From assembly GCA_037129925.1 (NCBI GenBank), contig JBAXTZ010000015.1:1-64000 (forward strand): DNA of 64,000 nt, given 5' to 3'. Under the pieces are notes generated by a model. That model ran no database searches. It worked only from the letters and a program-made list of their open reading frames with translations, and had not been told where the DNA came from. The DNA comes from JBAXTZ01 sp037129925. GTDB taxonomy: Bacteria; Bacillota; Negativicutes; JBAXTZ01. Below are positions 43,969 through 52,752 of this stretch, in pieces. The translations under genes were made by a program, and so were the position numbers. Position 1 is the first letter of the stretch. The number at the start of each line of letters is the position of its first letter.

Positions 43969-45387
43969 ATGAAATTCATAAACCGCGAGCGCGAACTGGC
44001 TTTTTTGGAAAGTGAATTCCACCGCGAAGGTTCCTCGCTGGTAATAATCTATGGACGGCGGCGGTTGGGAAAGACTACGCTTATCAAGGAGTTTTTGCGT
44101 GGCAAACGCGCCGGTTTTTTTCTGGCAACTGAGGAACTAGAGAACGATAACCGCGCATCGTTCCGGCAGATAATCGCCGATTTGACCGGCAACGATTTGT
44201 TGCGTAACAGCATTGCCAGCTGGGAAGATATATTCAAGGTGATTTCCGACAGTTCGCCGGACGAAAAACTGATTGTAGTAATCGATGAGTTTCAAAATCT
44301 TGGCAAATCCAATCCGGCATTTCCGTCGATAATGCAAAAAGTCTGGGATAATTTGCTGATAAATTCGAACATCATGCTGATACTATGCGGTTCGTTAATC
44401 AGCATGATGGAAAGTCAGACGTTAAACTATACCAGTCCACTCTACGGGCGGCGCACCGGACAAATAAAACTAAAACAAATTGAATATCGTTTTTTCCATA
44501 AATTCTTCGAGAAAAAAACCAATCAAGAATTACTCGATATTTACGCCGTCACCGGCGGCGTGCCAAAATATGCCGAAATGTTCCCGATGCGCGCGGGCGT
44601 TGATTTGTTTACCACGCTGCGGCAGGCGGTGCTGTCGCCGGATGCGATGCTGTATGACGAACCGGTGTTTTTGCTCAGCCAAGAGCTGACCGACAGCCGA
44701 ACCTACTTCTCGATCCTCAAAGCGCTGGCGGCCGGAAATCGCAAAATAAGTTCGTTAGCGACAATATTGGAAATAAAGCAGACCAGTCTTCCAAAATACC
44801 TGAAAACGTTAATCGAGCTGGATGTGTTAGAACGACGCACGCCGGTCACCGAAGTATCTCCGGAAAAGAGCAAGCGTGGTTTGTACTATTTCAAGGACAA
44901 TTTCCTGGAGTTTTGGTTCAAATTCGTGTTCCCGCGCAAAAGTGACCTCGAAGCCGGTTATGTGGACGATGTCGAAAACGGCATCAAGCAGCGTTTTGCA
45001 GAAAACCACGTTGCATTTGTTTTCGAAGAAATTTGTCGGAAATATGCGCAGCAGTTGAGCGCTTGCGGAAAGCTGCCATTCAAATTAGCGAAAGTCGGTG
45101 CATGGTGGAACAATAACGCCGAGATTGACATCGTCGGTTTTGACGAGACTCGTTCGGCTTGGTTGTTCGGTGAATGTAAATACACGAACGAGCCAGTCAG
45201 CGAACGAGTGTTATATGCGCTGATCGACAAGTGTGCGCTACAGTCAATCTGCCCCGACACTGCAGAAAAAGTTTACGTTCTGTTTGCCAAAACCGGTTTT
45301 ACCAAAAAACTGGCGTCATTGGCTAAAGAGCGCAAAGATGTGCTTCTGATAGCACTTGAAACTATGGATTTTGAGCGGGCGGTTTAA
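43969..45387 (+). CDS. AAA ATPase with DUF234-type nuclease-like C-terminus
   Basis: 472 residues. FINRERELAFLESEF start, P-loop YGRRRLGKTTLIKEF (residues 27-41), Walker B IVVIDEFQNLGK, sensor LCGSLISMMES; a winged-helix region (ISSLATILEIKQTSLPKYLK); then the DUF234 domain with AEIDIVGFDE and LFGECKYTNE as a PD-(D/E)XK-like core. This architecture is common in archaea and anaerobic bacteria; its function is unknown. GGAGG precedes the ATG directly after the terminator of the previous unit, and I see no separate promoter. It is the fourth ATPase of this general type in the window. Confidence 0.88.
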   Translation: MKFINRERELAFLESEFHREGSSLVIIYGRRRLGKTTLIKEFLRGKRAGFFLATEELENDNRASFRQIIADLTGNDLLRNSIASWEDIFKVISDSSPDEKLIVVIDEFQNLGKSNPAFPSIMQKVWDNLLINSNIMLILCGSLISMMESQTLNYTSPLYGRRTGQIKLKQIEYRFFHKFFEKKTNQELLDIYAVTGGVPKYAEMFPMRAGVDLFTTLRQAVLSPDAMLYDEPVFLLSQELTDSRTYFSILKALAAGNRKISSLATILEIKQTSLPKYLKTLIELDVLERRTPVTEVSPEKSKRGLYYFKDNFLEFWFKFVFPRKSDLEAGYVDDVENGIKQRFAENHVAFVFEEICRKYAQQLSACGKLPFKLAKVGAWWNNNAEIDIVGFDETRSAWLFGECKYTNEPVSERVLYALIDKCALQSICPDTAEKVYVLFAKTGFTKKLASLAKERKDVLLIALETMDFERAV

Positions 45388-45432
45388 CGCAGCAAACTCT
45401 ACCGCCGGATGAATATATGAGTCATCAACAAT

Positions 45433-45473
45433 AACGCCGCCTGAACGATTAATTTCGTCCGAGCGGCGTTTTT
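45433..45473. terminator. Bidirectional terminator between convergent genes
   Basis: AACGCCGC (45433-45440) pairs with GCGGCGTT (45463-45470), with inner TGAACGA/TCGTCCGA pairing. T-rich sequence follows on the plus strand and TTATTGTTG on the minus strand. It serves the ATPase at 43969 and the glycosyltransferase-like gene at 45487. Confidence 0.75.
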
Positions 45474-45486
45474 ACGCTTACAATAC

Positions 45487-46803
45487 CTATTCGTTACCGT
45501 TCACCAATTTAAAACAATACTTTTCCAATTCTTCTGCAACCTTTTCCAGCGGTGTGTCCCAGTCTCCCGGCGTCGGCTGGCGGAATATCCGCATTATCGG
45601 GTACCAGTAGCTTTTATCAGTGTTTAATCCCCAGCGCCATTCCGACTCATAAAACAACAACAGCCAGACCGGTTTACCCATTGCTCCGGCCAAATGTGCA
45701 ATCGCCGTATCAACAGTGATTATCAGATCACAGGCATCGACTAGCGCTGCAGTATCGTTGAAATTCTGAGATAATCCGATCTCGTTGACTACATTCGGAC
45801 CGAAGTCACGCTCTTTCAAATTCATGTTGAGGTTGACCCAGCAGTAACCTTCTTTGCCGATAAGTTTCAGGGAATATTCTAGAGGACAATCTCGCCATAG
45901 GGTATCCTGCTTCGTAGGCCTTCCGCTGGAACAAAAACCGATTTTCGGTTTATCGATCAATATCAATCTTGCAACAACTGTAGCAATTTCCGGACAAATT
46001 TCTTCTTCGCCAACTGCGAGATATTTGTCAATCGAATAATCTTCAAAAGGTACGTTCATTTTGAATGGCAAACTCATTATTGCTACCGCATAATCATATC
46101 TGCAGATATTCCGAAATTCCACGCCAGCGCGGAGTTCCATGATTTCATCCTCCTTCACCAATTGCTTGAGTAGCGAAACTAGGGGCTTTTTCACCACCAG
46201 AATTATCCTGCCGCCAAACATTTTTTTTACCAGTGGCACAAATCGAGCAAACTGAATTACATCACCCATACCCTGCTCATGATAAATTATCAATGTTTTA
46301 ACGTGTGAATTTTCCCCCTGCCACTGAGGCAAATGCTTAGGACATAGTTGTATTGCCTTTTCGTAATCTAACCGCGCTTCGTACAATTTGCGGCCTTCAA
46401 CATTTTCTCCCAACAGACACAGAAATACACTGTACTCCCATAACAATTGAGCTTCATCCGAGGATCCTTTTACCAGCGCGATTGCGCTTCTAAAAGCTGA
46501 CATAGCATCCGAAATAAAACCATTATTCAAGAGCGCTCTCGCGGCCTCCGCAAGAAATAAATAATTCCTTGGCATCATGTCAAGCACCCGCTGATATGCT
46601 CTCGCTGCAGCAGATATGTTCCTGGCGTTTGCATAACACACGGCGATATCTCGTTGTAAATCAACATTATCCGGAAATAATTTATCCAGAGCAACCAAAA
46701 ACTCACCGGCCATAATCCATTCACCTGCCTTTGCAGCTTCTATTGCCTGACTTTTCAGCTTTTCGCTTTGTTCAATTGGCTTCTCTGTTACGCAAAATAT
46801 CAT
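45487..46803 (-). CDS. TPR protein with glycosyltransferase family 9-like domain
   Basis: 438 residues. Tetratricopeptide-type helices at about 15-160 (AGEWIMAGEFLVALDKLFP, ISAAARAYQRVLDMMPRNYL, AMSAFRSAIALV). From residue 170 a GT-B-like domain appears with IIYHEQGMGDVIQFARFVPLV, FCSSGRPTKQDTLWRDCP and LIITVDTAIAHLAGAMGKPV, the last being the heptosyltransferase-like donor site. Such proteins often modify flagellin or surface glycans; the substrate here is unknown. It is alone between terminator and manA. The start at 46803 has only a weak ribosome site (GGTG). Confidence 0.8.
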   Translation of the reverse strand: MIFCVTEKPIEQSEKLKSQAIEAAKAGEWIMAGEFLVALDKLFPDNVDLQRDIAVCYANARNISAAARAYQRVLDMMPRNYLFLAEAARALLNNGFISDAMSAFRSAIALVKGSSDEAQLLWEYSVFLCLLGENVEGRKLYEARLDYEKAIQLCPKHLPQWQGENSHVKTLIIYHEQGMGDVIQFARFVPLVKKMFGGRIILVVKKPLVSLLKQLVKEDEIMELRAGVEFRNICRYDYAVAIMSLPFKMNVPFEDYSIDKYLAVGEEEICPEIATVVARLILIDKPKIGFCSSGRPTKQDTLWRDCPLEYSLKLIGKEGYCWVNLNMNLKERDFGPNVVNEIGLSQNFNDTAALVDACDLIITVDTAIAHLAGAMGKPVWLLLFYESEWRWGLNTDKSYWYPIMRIFRQPTPGDWDTPLEKVAEELEKYCFKLVNGNE

Positions 46804-47003
46804 TCATGCACCATCACAGATAACAACATGAAAAAGTATTGCATCTATCCACCTATTATCCTACATAAATTTGCAAATGTTTTGATTGTTTCCTAGTTTT
46901 CAATTACTGTACTAAACTACTGCCGCTTATCGTCGCATTACTAACCGTAGCATCGCTGAGTAATTTGAAATCGCGTATTATTTGCACAAACTTCTTTTTG
47001 TTC

Positions 47004-47039
47004 ATTTAAATAATGTTTCATGTGAAACATTATTTAAAT
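47004..47039. repeat. 36-base inverted repeat with a parS-like core downstream of manA
   Basis: Two 17-base arms, perfect mirror complements, flank a central TG. The core TGTTTCATGTGAAACA (47014-47029) differs by one base from the bacterial chromosomal parS consensus TGTTTCACGTGAAACA. On the minus strand it lies 9 bases after the manA stop, so a rho-independent hairpin is an alternative, though no T-run follows. Function unproven. Confidence 0.55.
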
Positions 47040-47048
47040 ATCTTGTCA

Positions 47049-47969
47049 TTAGTTTGCCCGCAAAATTTTCATGTTGCCGTGCAACTGAACTGCACCGACT
47101 GCCGCCGGGATTAGTATTGTTTCGCCTTTAGTCAGGTTTTCAGTTTCACCGACATTCCAGGAAATAGTACCGCAACCATCCAGAACTATATAGATCAGGT
47201 AACCGCCGTTGGTGTTGTCGCTATGCTCACCATCTACTACAATTTCTCCCATCGAAAAAAACGGTGTCAGAATGGATCGCTTAGAAAAATCAACCGCTGG
47301 TTGCTCGCCGAAATCAATAACTCGTAGCGCTGCATCAACGTGTAGTTCGCGGCCTTTGCCGTCCGTGCCAACGCGGTTATAATCATAGATGCGGTAAGTA
47401 GTGTCCGAATTCTGTTGAACTTCGGCGACAACCACGCCGCTGGTCAGCGCATGTACGATGCCCGCCGGAACTGAGATAATATCACCAGTTTTCACTGGCA
47501 CCTGACGTAACGCCTGTTCAACCGAGCCAGTAGCCACCAACGCAGCAAACTGCTCTTTGGTCGTGCCGTCGATTAGACCAAAAATCAACTTCGCGCCCGG
47601 CTCCGCTGCCAAAATATACCAAGCCTCGGTTTTACCATTCTCGCCTTTGGCGCGGTCGGCATTATCATCGTTAGGATGAACCTGTACCGACAAATTATCG
47701 TTCGCATCAATCAATTTTACCAGTAGCGGAAACTGCTTGGGCTGGGCACCGCTGCCAAATATTTCTTGCGGGTACTCGGCCAGTAATTGCTCCAGCGTCT
47801 TACCGGCCAATGCGCCGTTGCTGACAACACTCATGCCGCTGCGGTGACAGCTCAAGTCCCAGCTTTCGCCGGTATCGGCGCCGGGAATTTCCCGATTATA
47901 TAACGACTGAAATTTGCTTCCACCCCAGAGCATTTGTTTGTAGATCGGTTGAAATTTTAATGGATACAT
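47049..47969 (-). CDS. manA: Mannose-6-phosphate isomerase, class I
   Basis: 306 residues, the short Bacillus-type form. It interconverts mannose 6-phosphate and fructose 6-phosphate using zinc. Metal ligands are visible in LSVQVHPNDDNA, GKTEAWYIL and SVPAGIVHAL; the family start KFQPIYKQMLWGGSKF is clear. The C-terminal cupin part is complete. GGAGG precedes the ATG. Monocistronic by spacing (77 bases after crcB stop). Confidence 0.93.
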   Translation of the reverse strand: MYPLKFQPIYKQMLWGGSKFQSLYNREIPGADTGESWDLSCHRSGMSVVSNGALAGKTLEQLLAEYPQEIFGSGAQPKQFPLLVKLIDANDNLSVQVHPNDDNADRAKGENGKTEAWYILAAEPGAKLIFGLIDGTTKEQFAALVATGSVEQALRQVPVKTGDIISVPAGIVHALTSGVVVAEVQQNSDTTYRIYDYNRVGTDGKGRELHVDAALRVIDFGEQPAVDFSKRSILTPFFSMGEIVVDGEHSDNTNGGYLIYIVLDGCGTISWNVGETENLTKGETILIPAAVGAVQLHGNMKILRAN

Positions 47970-48046
47970 CTTGCCTCCAAAATCGATATTTGTGAATAGT
48001 TAAATTGTGGGTAGTGAAAGTTTGCAGTAGTAAACTAAAGCGAATC

Positions 48047-48421
48047 CTACAGCTTCGTCGCGACATACATTCCCAAAAGCGTCAGCCCAAACCCGACGAC
48101 CATATTAAAGCCGATATTCAGCCCGCCCAGCCAAAATTCGCCGCTTTGAATTAATCGCAACGACTCGTAGCTAAATGACGAAAACGTTGTCAGTCCGCCG
48201 CAAAACCCAGTCACTACTAACAGTCGCCAATAGGGACTGATTTCCAAACGCTCTAGCACCAGCGTCATGAACAAACCGATAATAAAACAGCCGACGAAGT
48301 TCGCTACCATCGTACCATAGGGAAACATTGCCCCCCAGCGCCCGACAGCCAGCAGTCCGATCAAGTAGCGACTGACAGCTCCGAGCGCGCCGCCGATTGC
48401 TACTACTGCCAGCTCAGACAT
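48047..48421 (-). CDS. crcB: Fluoride ion channel CrcB/Fluc
   Basis: 124 residues, four membrane segments. Signatures GGALGAVSRYLIG (residues 10-22), TMVANFVGCFIIG, and the filter segment TGFCGGLTTFSSFSYE. Fluc proteins are dual-topology dimers that expel fluoride. ATG 48421 lies inside the end of the DUF190 gene (8-base overlap), implying coupled translation; no independent ribosome site is good. I saw no fluoride riboswitch in the short space before the upstream genes. Confidence 0.93.
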   Translation of the reverse strand: MSELAVVAIGGALGAVSRYLIGLLAVGRWGAMFPYGTMVANFVGCFIIGLFMTLVLERLEISPYWRLLVVTGFCGGLTTFSSFSYESLRLIQSGEFWLGGLNIGFNMVVGFGLTLLGMYVATKL

Positions 48422-48770
48422 GTTTATCCAGGAAACTGTGCGCGCCATAGCGAATGACTTGCACTTGGTCGATAGTCACCAGCCCCTGGGTGACCGCCTC
48501 GTTCACAAATGGAACGATCTTGGCAATATGCTCGGGATTATCAATGATTTCAATCACTATCGGTAAATCGGCTATCACATCGGCAAGGATATTTGTCTGC
48601 ATCCGTTCTTCATGCGCAAATCCCGCGACACCGCGAAATACTGAGCATCCCGCCAAGTCGAGCTCTTTCGCCTTTTGCATAATATACTTATACACTATTT
48701 TGCCTTGATATTTGTCGCGTTCGCCGACGTATATCCGCAACCGCTCGCAGTGCATCGCAATTTTCGACAT
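48414..48770 (-). CDS. DUF190 family protein
   Basis: 118 residues. CERLRIYVGERDKYQGKIVY, LAGCSVFRGVAGFA and DLPIVIEIIDNPEHIAKIVP are the typical DUF190 text, a PII/GlnB-like ferredoxin fold. It is commonly encoded with crcB, as here with overlapping reading frames, so a role in regulating the fluoride channel is plausible but unproven. A run of five G and AG precedes the ATG. Confidence 0.9.
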   Translation of the reverse strand: MSKIAMHCERLRIYVGERDKYQGKIVYKYIMQKAKELDLAGCSVFRGVAGFAHEERMQTNILADVIADLPIVIEIIDNPEHIAKIVPFVNEAVTQGLVTIDQVQVIRYGAHSFLDKHV

Positions 48771-48798
48771 CCACTCCCCCTGTCTTAAAGAACTTTAG

Positions 48799-49434
48799 CT
48801 ACGCTTCAATTTGCTTAACCATTCTCACAAAAACGATTCCATTTTCGACAGACCGCTCCCCCATTCGGACAAAACCCAAATGTTCATAGGCCGCAATGGC
48901 ATATAACGAGGAATTGACCGAAATTTCACTACAACCTTTTTTGCGGGCGCGTTTGACCACAAAATCCAGCAACTGGCGGGCGACACCCTGTTTTTGCATA
49001 TGCAACGTTACATATAACAGCGAAATGTGATTTACATTTCTGGCATTTATCAAACCGACGATTTTGCCTTTGTTGATAGCAACATAAGTATAGTTGTCAC
49101 ACAACCGCGCATGAAACTGCTCCGGTGTAGTGTATTTCATAAACTCTTCGCGTCCGAGCGGTTTAAGTGACGGAGCAATGAACATTCGGAACACTCCGCG
49201 AACGAATATTGATGCTTCTTCAGTTTCAGTTTTCTTCAAAACCCGATAGCGAATGTAATCAGCCGCCTCGACTTCAACAGCAGGCTCCGTTTCAATTTGA
49301 TTATCTTCAATTTCAAGTGCCTCCATCTCAGCTTCATCAACCGCTATTTCTAGTAGCTCGACCGCTGCCGCTTTTTCCCTGCGGGGCGGCTTGAAATATA
49401 CTGTTTTCATTATCGGTTCACGTGGATCTCTCAT
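48799..49434 (-). CDS. GNAT-family N-acetyltransferase with acidic N-terminal extension
   Basis: 211 residues. Residues 15-65 are strongly acidic and low in complexity (LEIAVDEAEMEALEIEDNQ). The GNAT domain covers about 95-205: YVAINKGKIVGLINA, VTLHMQKQGVARQLLDFVV with the acetyl-CoA loop QKQGVA, and AIAAYEHLGFVRMGE. The substrate is unknown. The start at 49434 lies 5 bases after the stop of the preceding acetyltransferase gene; translation is probably coupled. An internal ATG at 49410 lacks a ribosome site. Confidence 0.8.
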   Translation of the reverse strand: MRDPREPIMKTVYFKPPRREKAAAVELLEIAVDEAEMEALEIEDNQIETEPAVEVEAADYIRYRVLKKTETEEASIFVRGVFRMFIAPSLKPLGREEFMKYTTPEQFHARLCDNYTYVAINKGKIVGLINARNVNHISLLYVTLHMQKQGVARQLLDFVVKRARKKGCSEISVNSSLYAIAAYEHLGFVRMGERSVENGIVFVRMVKQIEA

Positions 49435-49439
49435 TCACT

Positions 49440-50282
49440 TTACCCCAATTCAAACGTTGTTACGCCAAAAATTTTTTCAATAGCCAACGCCGGTTCGCCA
49501 TTATTATACATTCGCGCAGTCGCAAATACCGGTTGCAACTGGTGCTGCTCCGCCAATTTTACCGCTGCCGCGTTGGTTTCCGGTACATCGAGAAATATCT
49601 GTTCCCCGGACCTGTCTTTGGTCAGCGCCAAAAACAACTGTTCGGCAATATCCGCATTATCGGCGAATAGCGGTCCGATTTTATAGCCACTGCGGCACCG
49701 GCGAATAACGCCATAACCGCAAATGCCGTCATCTATATACACAACAGTCTGTGTTCCCGGTTGGCAAAACCACTTATCGAGAAAACTCTCCCGCCCTGCC
49801 GGAAAACACTGGCGATCGTAAGCACAAATATCAGCAAAGTTTTCTTGCCCGATTACCCGAACTGCCGGGTTTTGAAAGCTGGTAGAATTACCCGCCAGCC
49901 CGCCATAACGAAAATTGCTATAAGCCAATTTGAAACCGGCGGTAGCATAGTTTTTCACCTTCGCCAGCACTCCGTCTTGACCGATATTATAGCCGTGCAA
50001 ATATTTTAACGCCACTTCGGCTAACGCCGGACCAACCGTTCCGCCGCGCTTATCACTTACGACAATAAAAAAACCAACGAAACCAAATTTTTCCGGGCCA
50101 TAGCGCACCGCCGAAATCGCCCCGATTGGCCGCTCGTCTTCCCACGCCATGAAAAATCCGTTCGGGTCGGTCGCAAAAAATACTTCCGCGTCAGATAGTC
50201 CGGGATTCCAGCCCTCAGTTGCCGCCCAATCAATGGCAACATCCATGTCGGCTCTGGTCATGTTTTTAATAGTAAAGCTCAT
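49440..50282 (-). CDS. GNAT-family N-acetyltransferase, two-domain YitH-like type
   Basis: 280 residues. The N-terminal GNAT domain begins FTIKNMTRADMDVAIDWAA, WNPGLSDAEVFFATDPNGFF. The acetyl-CoA loop region SDKRGGTVGPALAE lies near residue 80. A C-terminal domain of about 130 residues resembles the second acetyltransferase-like domain of YitH-type proteins (YGVIRRCRSGYKIGPLFADN). GAGGTT precedes the ATG. It is the first gene of a set reaching through the second acetyltransferase, DUF190 and crcB. The substrate is unknown. Confidence 0.85.
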   Translation of the reverse strand: MSFTIKNMTRADMDVAIDWAATEGWNPGLSDAEVFFATDPNGFFMAWEDERPIGAISAVRYGPEKFGFVGFFIVVSDKRGGTVGPALAEVALKYLHGYNIGQDGVLAKVKNYATAGFKLAYSNFRYGGLAGNSTSFQNPAVRVIGQENFADICAYDRQCFPAGRESFLDKWFCQPGTQTVVYIDDGICGYGVIRRCRSGYKIGPLFADNADIAEQLFLALTKDRSGEQIFLDVPETNAAAVKLAEQHQLQPVFATARMYNNGEPALAIEKIFGVTTFELG

Positions 50283-50355
50283 GTTAACCTCGAATTTTCC
50301 TTTTCATTATAGCATTATCCACCCCGAACGACTTCTTTTTTTTACAGTAATGCTA

Positions 50356-50361
50356 TATAAT
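50356..50361 (+). promoter_or_regulatory. Possible -10 element for the Skp-like gene
   Basis: A perfect TATAAT, preceded by TGC as in extended -10 promoters, lies 29 bases before the ATG at 50391. No convincing -35 is visible. Confidence 0.4.
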
Positions 50362-50390
50362 GATGGAGAAATAATTTGAAGTGAGGAAAA

Positions 50391-50813
50391 ATGAAAAAAA
50401 TAATTGCACTTATCCTGTTTTGTTTATTCGCTTTTTCAACAACAGCAGTATTCGCCGAAAGCCCGACCATAGGCTATATGAATCGCGAAACCATTATTTC
50501 CCAAAGCAAACGAATCAGTGCAGGCGCTCAAGAACTAATTAACTTTAGTAATCAAATGGTAGCTGATTTTGAACGTGAGAAAGTCGGTTTATCCAATAGT
50601 GACTTGCAAGTAAAAGCTCAAGCCTATCAAGCTCAAATCGATATGCATGTTCAAGCCGCTGAAGAGCAACTAAACATCAACCTGCGCATGGCTTCGAGAA
50701 CAGTTGCCAAGAAACTTGGTTTAAGCGTAGTTACCGTAGCGAGCGTCATGGTATATGGTGGACGCGATATTACTCAGGATATAATCGACACGATTGATGC
50801 CGTACAGGATTAA
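50391..50813 (+). CDS. Short periplasmic Skp/OmpH-like protein
   Basis: 140 residues with a clear signal peptide (KKIIALILFCLFAFSTTAVFA). The mature part starts PTIGYMNRETIISQSKR, like the first strand of Skp/OmpH chaperones, and continues with a long helical, Gln/Ala/Glu-rich segment (EREKVGLSNSDLQVKAQAYQ) that could form a tentacle-like coiled coil. It then ends in a hydrophobic strand and a short helix. Skp escorts outer-membrane proteins. Homology is faint, so an unrelated small periplasmic protein is possible. GTGAGG before the ATG, strong terminator after. Confidence 0.65.
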   Translation: MKKIIALILFCLFAFSTTAVFAESPTIGYMNRETIISQSKRISAGAQELINFSNQMVADFEREKVGLSNSDLQVKAQAYQAQIDMHVQAAEEQLNINLRMASRTVAKKLGLSVVTVASVMVYGGRDITQDIIDTIDAVQD

Positions 50814-50826
50814 TGCCAAAATAAAT

Positions 50827-50862
50827 CCCGCTTTGAAAAAATCAAAGCGGGTATTTTTTTTT
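50827..50862. terminator. Bidirectional intrinsic terminator
   Basis: CCCGCTTTGA (50827-50836) pairs with TCAAAGCGGG (50842-50851), followed by a T-run on the plus strand. On the minus strand ATTTATTTT follows, so it can also end the dehydrogenase transcript coming from 51901. Confidence 0.88.
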
Positions 50863-50881
50863 GTTGCACAAGTACGGGTAT

Positions 50882-51901
50882 TTATTTCGGGGTATATAGC
50901 ACCTCGTTTACCAAAGGTCGGCCATCGATATAACAGCGGATATTCTCCATCGTAGTATCGGCGATGTTCGTTAACGCTTCCTGGGTGAAGAAGGCTTGAT
51001 GCGCGGTTACGATAACATTTGGAAAGGTCATCAGCCGCGACAACACGTCGTCGGTGATAACGTCATCCGAGCAGTCTTCAAAAAAATAATCGCTCTCTTC
51101 TTCATAAACATCCAATCCGGCAGCGCCGATTGCGCCGCTTTTCAAACCTTCGACAAAATCTTTCGTATTGACTAATTGGCCGCGACTGGTATTGATGAGC
51201 ATAACGCCCGGTTTCATCTTGCTGATGCTTTCAGCGCTGACCAGATATTCCGTTTCTTTAGTCAGTGGGCAGTGCAGACTGATAATGTCCGAATCGCGAT
51301 ATAGCTCCGGCAACGTAACATACTCAAAGCCAATAGCTTTGGCGGCTTGCTCATCCGGATAAACATCATAGCCCAGCACTTTCACGCCTAAGCCGACCAA
51401 ACTCTTAATCAACACTTTGGCAATCTTGCCGGTGCCGATAATCCCGCAGGTTTTGCCATTCATATCAAACCCCAGCAACCCACCCAACGCAAAGTTCCCT
51501 TCCCGGGTACGGTTGTAGGCGCGATGGATGTGGCGGTTGAGCGCCAACATCAAACAAAGCGCGTGTTCGGCAACCGCATACGGCGAGTATGCCGGCACTC
51601 GCACGATTTTTAGTTTATTTTGCGCCGCCCGTAAGCTAACATTGTTAAAACCGGCGCAGCGCAGCGCCAAAATCCGCACGCCATTCGCATAAAGCGCATC
51701 GACTATCTCACGGTCCACCCGGTCGTTTACAAACACGCACACCGCGTCACTGCCTTTAGCTAACGATACGTTGTCCAGACTCAAACGACCTTCGAAAAAC
51801 TTAAAGGAAAACCCATAGCTGGCATTTTCTGGCGCATCCAACTGCTTCTTGAAAAACTCAATATCATACTGTTTACTGCTGAAAAATGTTACCTTAAACA
51901 T
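50882..51901 (-). CDS. D-2-hydroxyacid dehydrogenase (D-lactate dehydrogenase type)
   Basis: 339 residues. KVTFFSSKQYDIEFFKKQ start, LALRCAGFNNVSLRAAQ, YAVAEHALCLMLALNRHI, nucleotide loop GIIGTGKIAKVLIKSLVGLG (about 148-167), MLINTSRGQLVN (catalytic Arg) and IVTAHQAFFTQEA (His). This set is characteristic of the fermentative D-lactate dehydrogenase LdhA, which reduces pyruvate with NADH. Substrate assignment is by similarity; related hydroxy-isocaproate enzymes look alike. It starts 16 bases after the binding-protein gene stop. Confidence 0.88.
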   Translation of the reverse strand: MFKVTFFSSKQYDIEFFKKQLDAPENASYGFSFKFFEGRLSLDNVSLAKGSDAVCVFVNDRVDREIVDALYANGVRILALRCAGFNNVSLRAAQNKLKIVRVPAYSPYAVAEHALCLMLALNRHIHRAYNRTREGNFALGGLLGFDMNGKTCGIIGTGKIAKVLIKSLVGLGVKVLGYDVYPDEQAAKAIGFEYVTLPELYRDSDIISLHCPLTKETEYLVSAESISKMKPGVMLINTSRGQLVNTKDFVEGLKSGAIGAAGLDVYEEESDYFFEDCSDDVITDDVLSRLMTFPNVIVTAHQAFFTQEALTNIADTTMENIRCYIDGRPLVNEVLYTPK

Positions 51902-51917
51902 ATCGGCCCCCCCAAAA

Positions 51918-52718
51918 TTATTTCACGTAGCTTTTGTAGATTTTAGTGTATGTACCGTCACTTTTAATTTTCAATAACGCCTCGTCAATTTTATCAATCA
52001 ACTCCTGATCTGCTTTGGCACTTTTCTTGGAAAAAGCGATGAAAAATTTAACAGCTGGACTTGCCGACGGGGTCAGTTTTTTTAACGTATTGACCGGTTT
52101 ATCCATTGCCTGAATTTCAAATTCGTAAGCCATGTCATATTCCAATAGCATATCGGCTTGTTTATCAACCACTTTTTGGATGTTTTCGCGCAGCGAGTTG
52201 CTTTGTTCTACATGAATAATACCATCATCGATGGCGCTGTCGCAAGCCCCGTTGCCAAAACAATAGCCCTTAATCGTAGCCACTTTGTTATTTCCCAGTT
52301 TCGTAAAATCGCCGCTGAAACTGATTTTCGAATCTGGAAGTACAAAGAAACTGGCATTATCTTCGGCCAAAGCGGTTTTAGTATAAGTCATAAACGTAGC
52401 GCGCTCATCGGTATATACCGGACTTAACAAACCGTCGATTTCACCAGCCTGCGCCATCCGCATCAAGTCAGCCCATGGGTAGAGTTTGAAGTTAACTTCC
52501 ACACCGACACGCTTACAAGCTTCGGTTACTGTTTCCACAAATACGCCTTTCGCCACGCCGTCTGTTGTATAGGTAAACGGCTTGGAATCTTCAATTCCTA
52601 CAAGCAGCGTTACCGGTTTTGACGTAACATCCGGCACCGTGCCGCAGCCCGCCAGTATTGCAACGCAACAACAAACAGCCATCAATCCCAGCCATAACGA
52701 ATATGGTTTTTTAGTCAC
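51918..52718 (-). CDS. Amino-acid-type periplasmic binding lipoprotein (SBP family 3)
   Basis: 266 residues. The lipoprotein signal peptide ends in ILAG-C (about residue 25). The mature part has TLLVGIEDSKPFTYTTDGVA, GVFVETVTEACKRVGVEVNF, AQAGEIDGLLSPVYTDER and a C-terminal IDEALLKIKSDGTYTKIYKS, the family 3 pattern for polar amino acids. The start is GTG 52718, with GGAGG 9 bases upstream; in-frame ATG 52820 would lie inside fdhA. No ABC permease or ATPase is adjacent, so it is an orphan or a sensor-type binding protein. It lies 34 bases after fdhA. Confidence 0.82.
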   Translation of the reverse strand: MTKKPYSLWLGLMAVCCCVAILAGCGTVPDVTSKPVTLLVGIEDSKPFTYTTDGVAKGVFVETVTEACKRVGVEVNFKLYPWADLMRMAQAGEIDGLLSPVYTDERATFMTYTKTALAEDNASFFVLPDSKISFSGDFTKLGNNKVATIKGYCFGNGACDSAIDDGIIHVEQSNSLRENIQKVVDKQADMLLEYDMAYEFEIQAMDKPVNTLKKLTPSASPAVKFFIAFSKKSAKADQELIDKIDEALLKIKSDGTYTKIYKSYVK

Positions 52719-52752
52719 GATAATCTTCCTCCATTTCCGCAATCTATTTGAT

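Noticed and set aside
46904..47005. Minus-strand ORF of 33 codons (MNKKKFVQIIRDFKLLSDAT start) after manA
   Set aside because: Its ATG lies inside the 36-base inverted repeat, with no ribosome site and no recognisable homology; possibly a relic.
48422..48798. Fluoride riboswitch before crcB/DUF190
   Set aside because: The space between the acetyltransferase stop and the DUF190 start is only 28 bases, too short for one.
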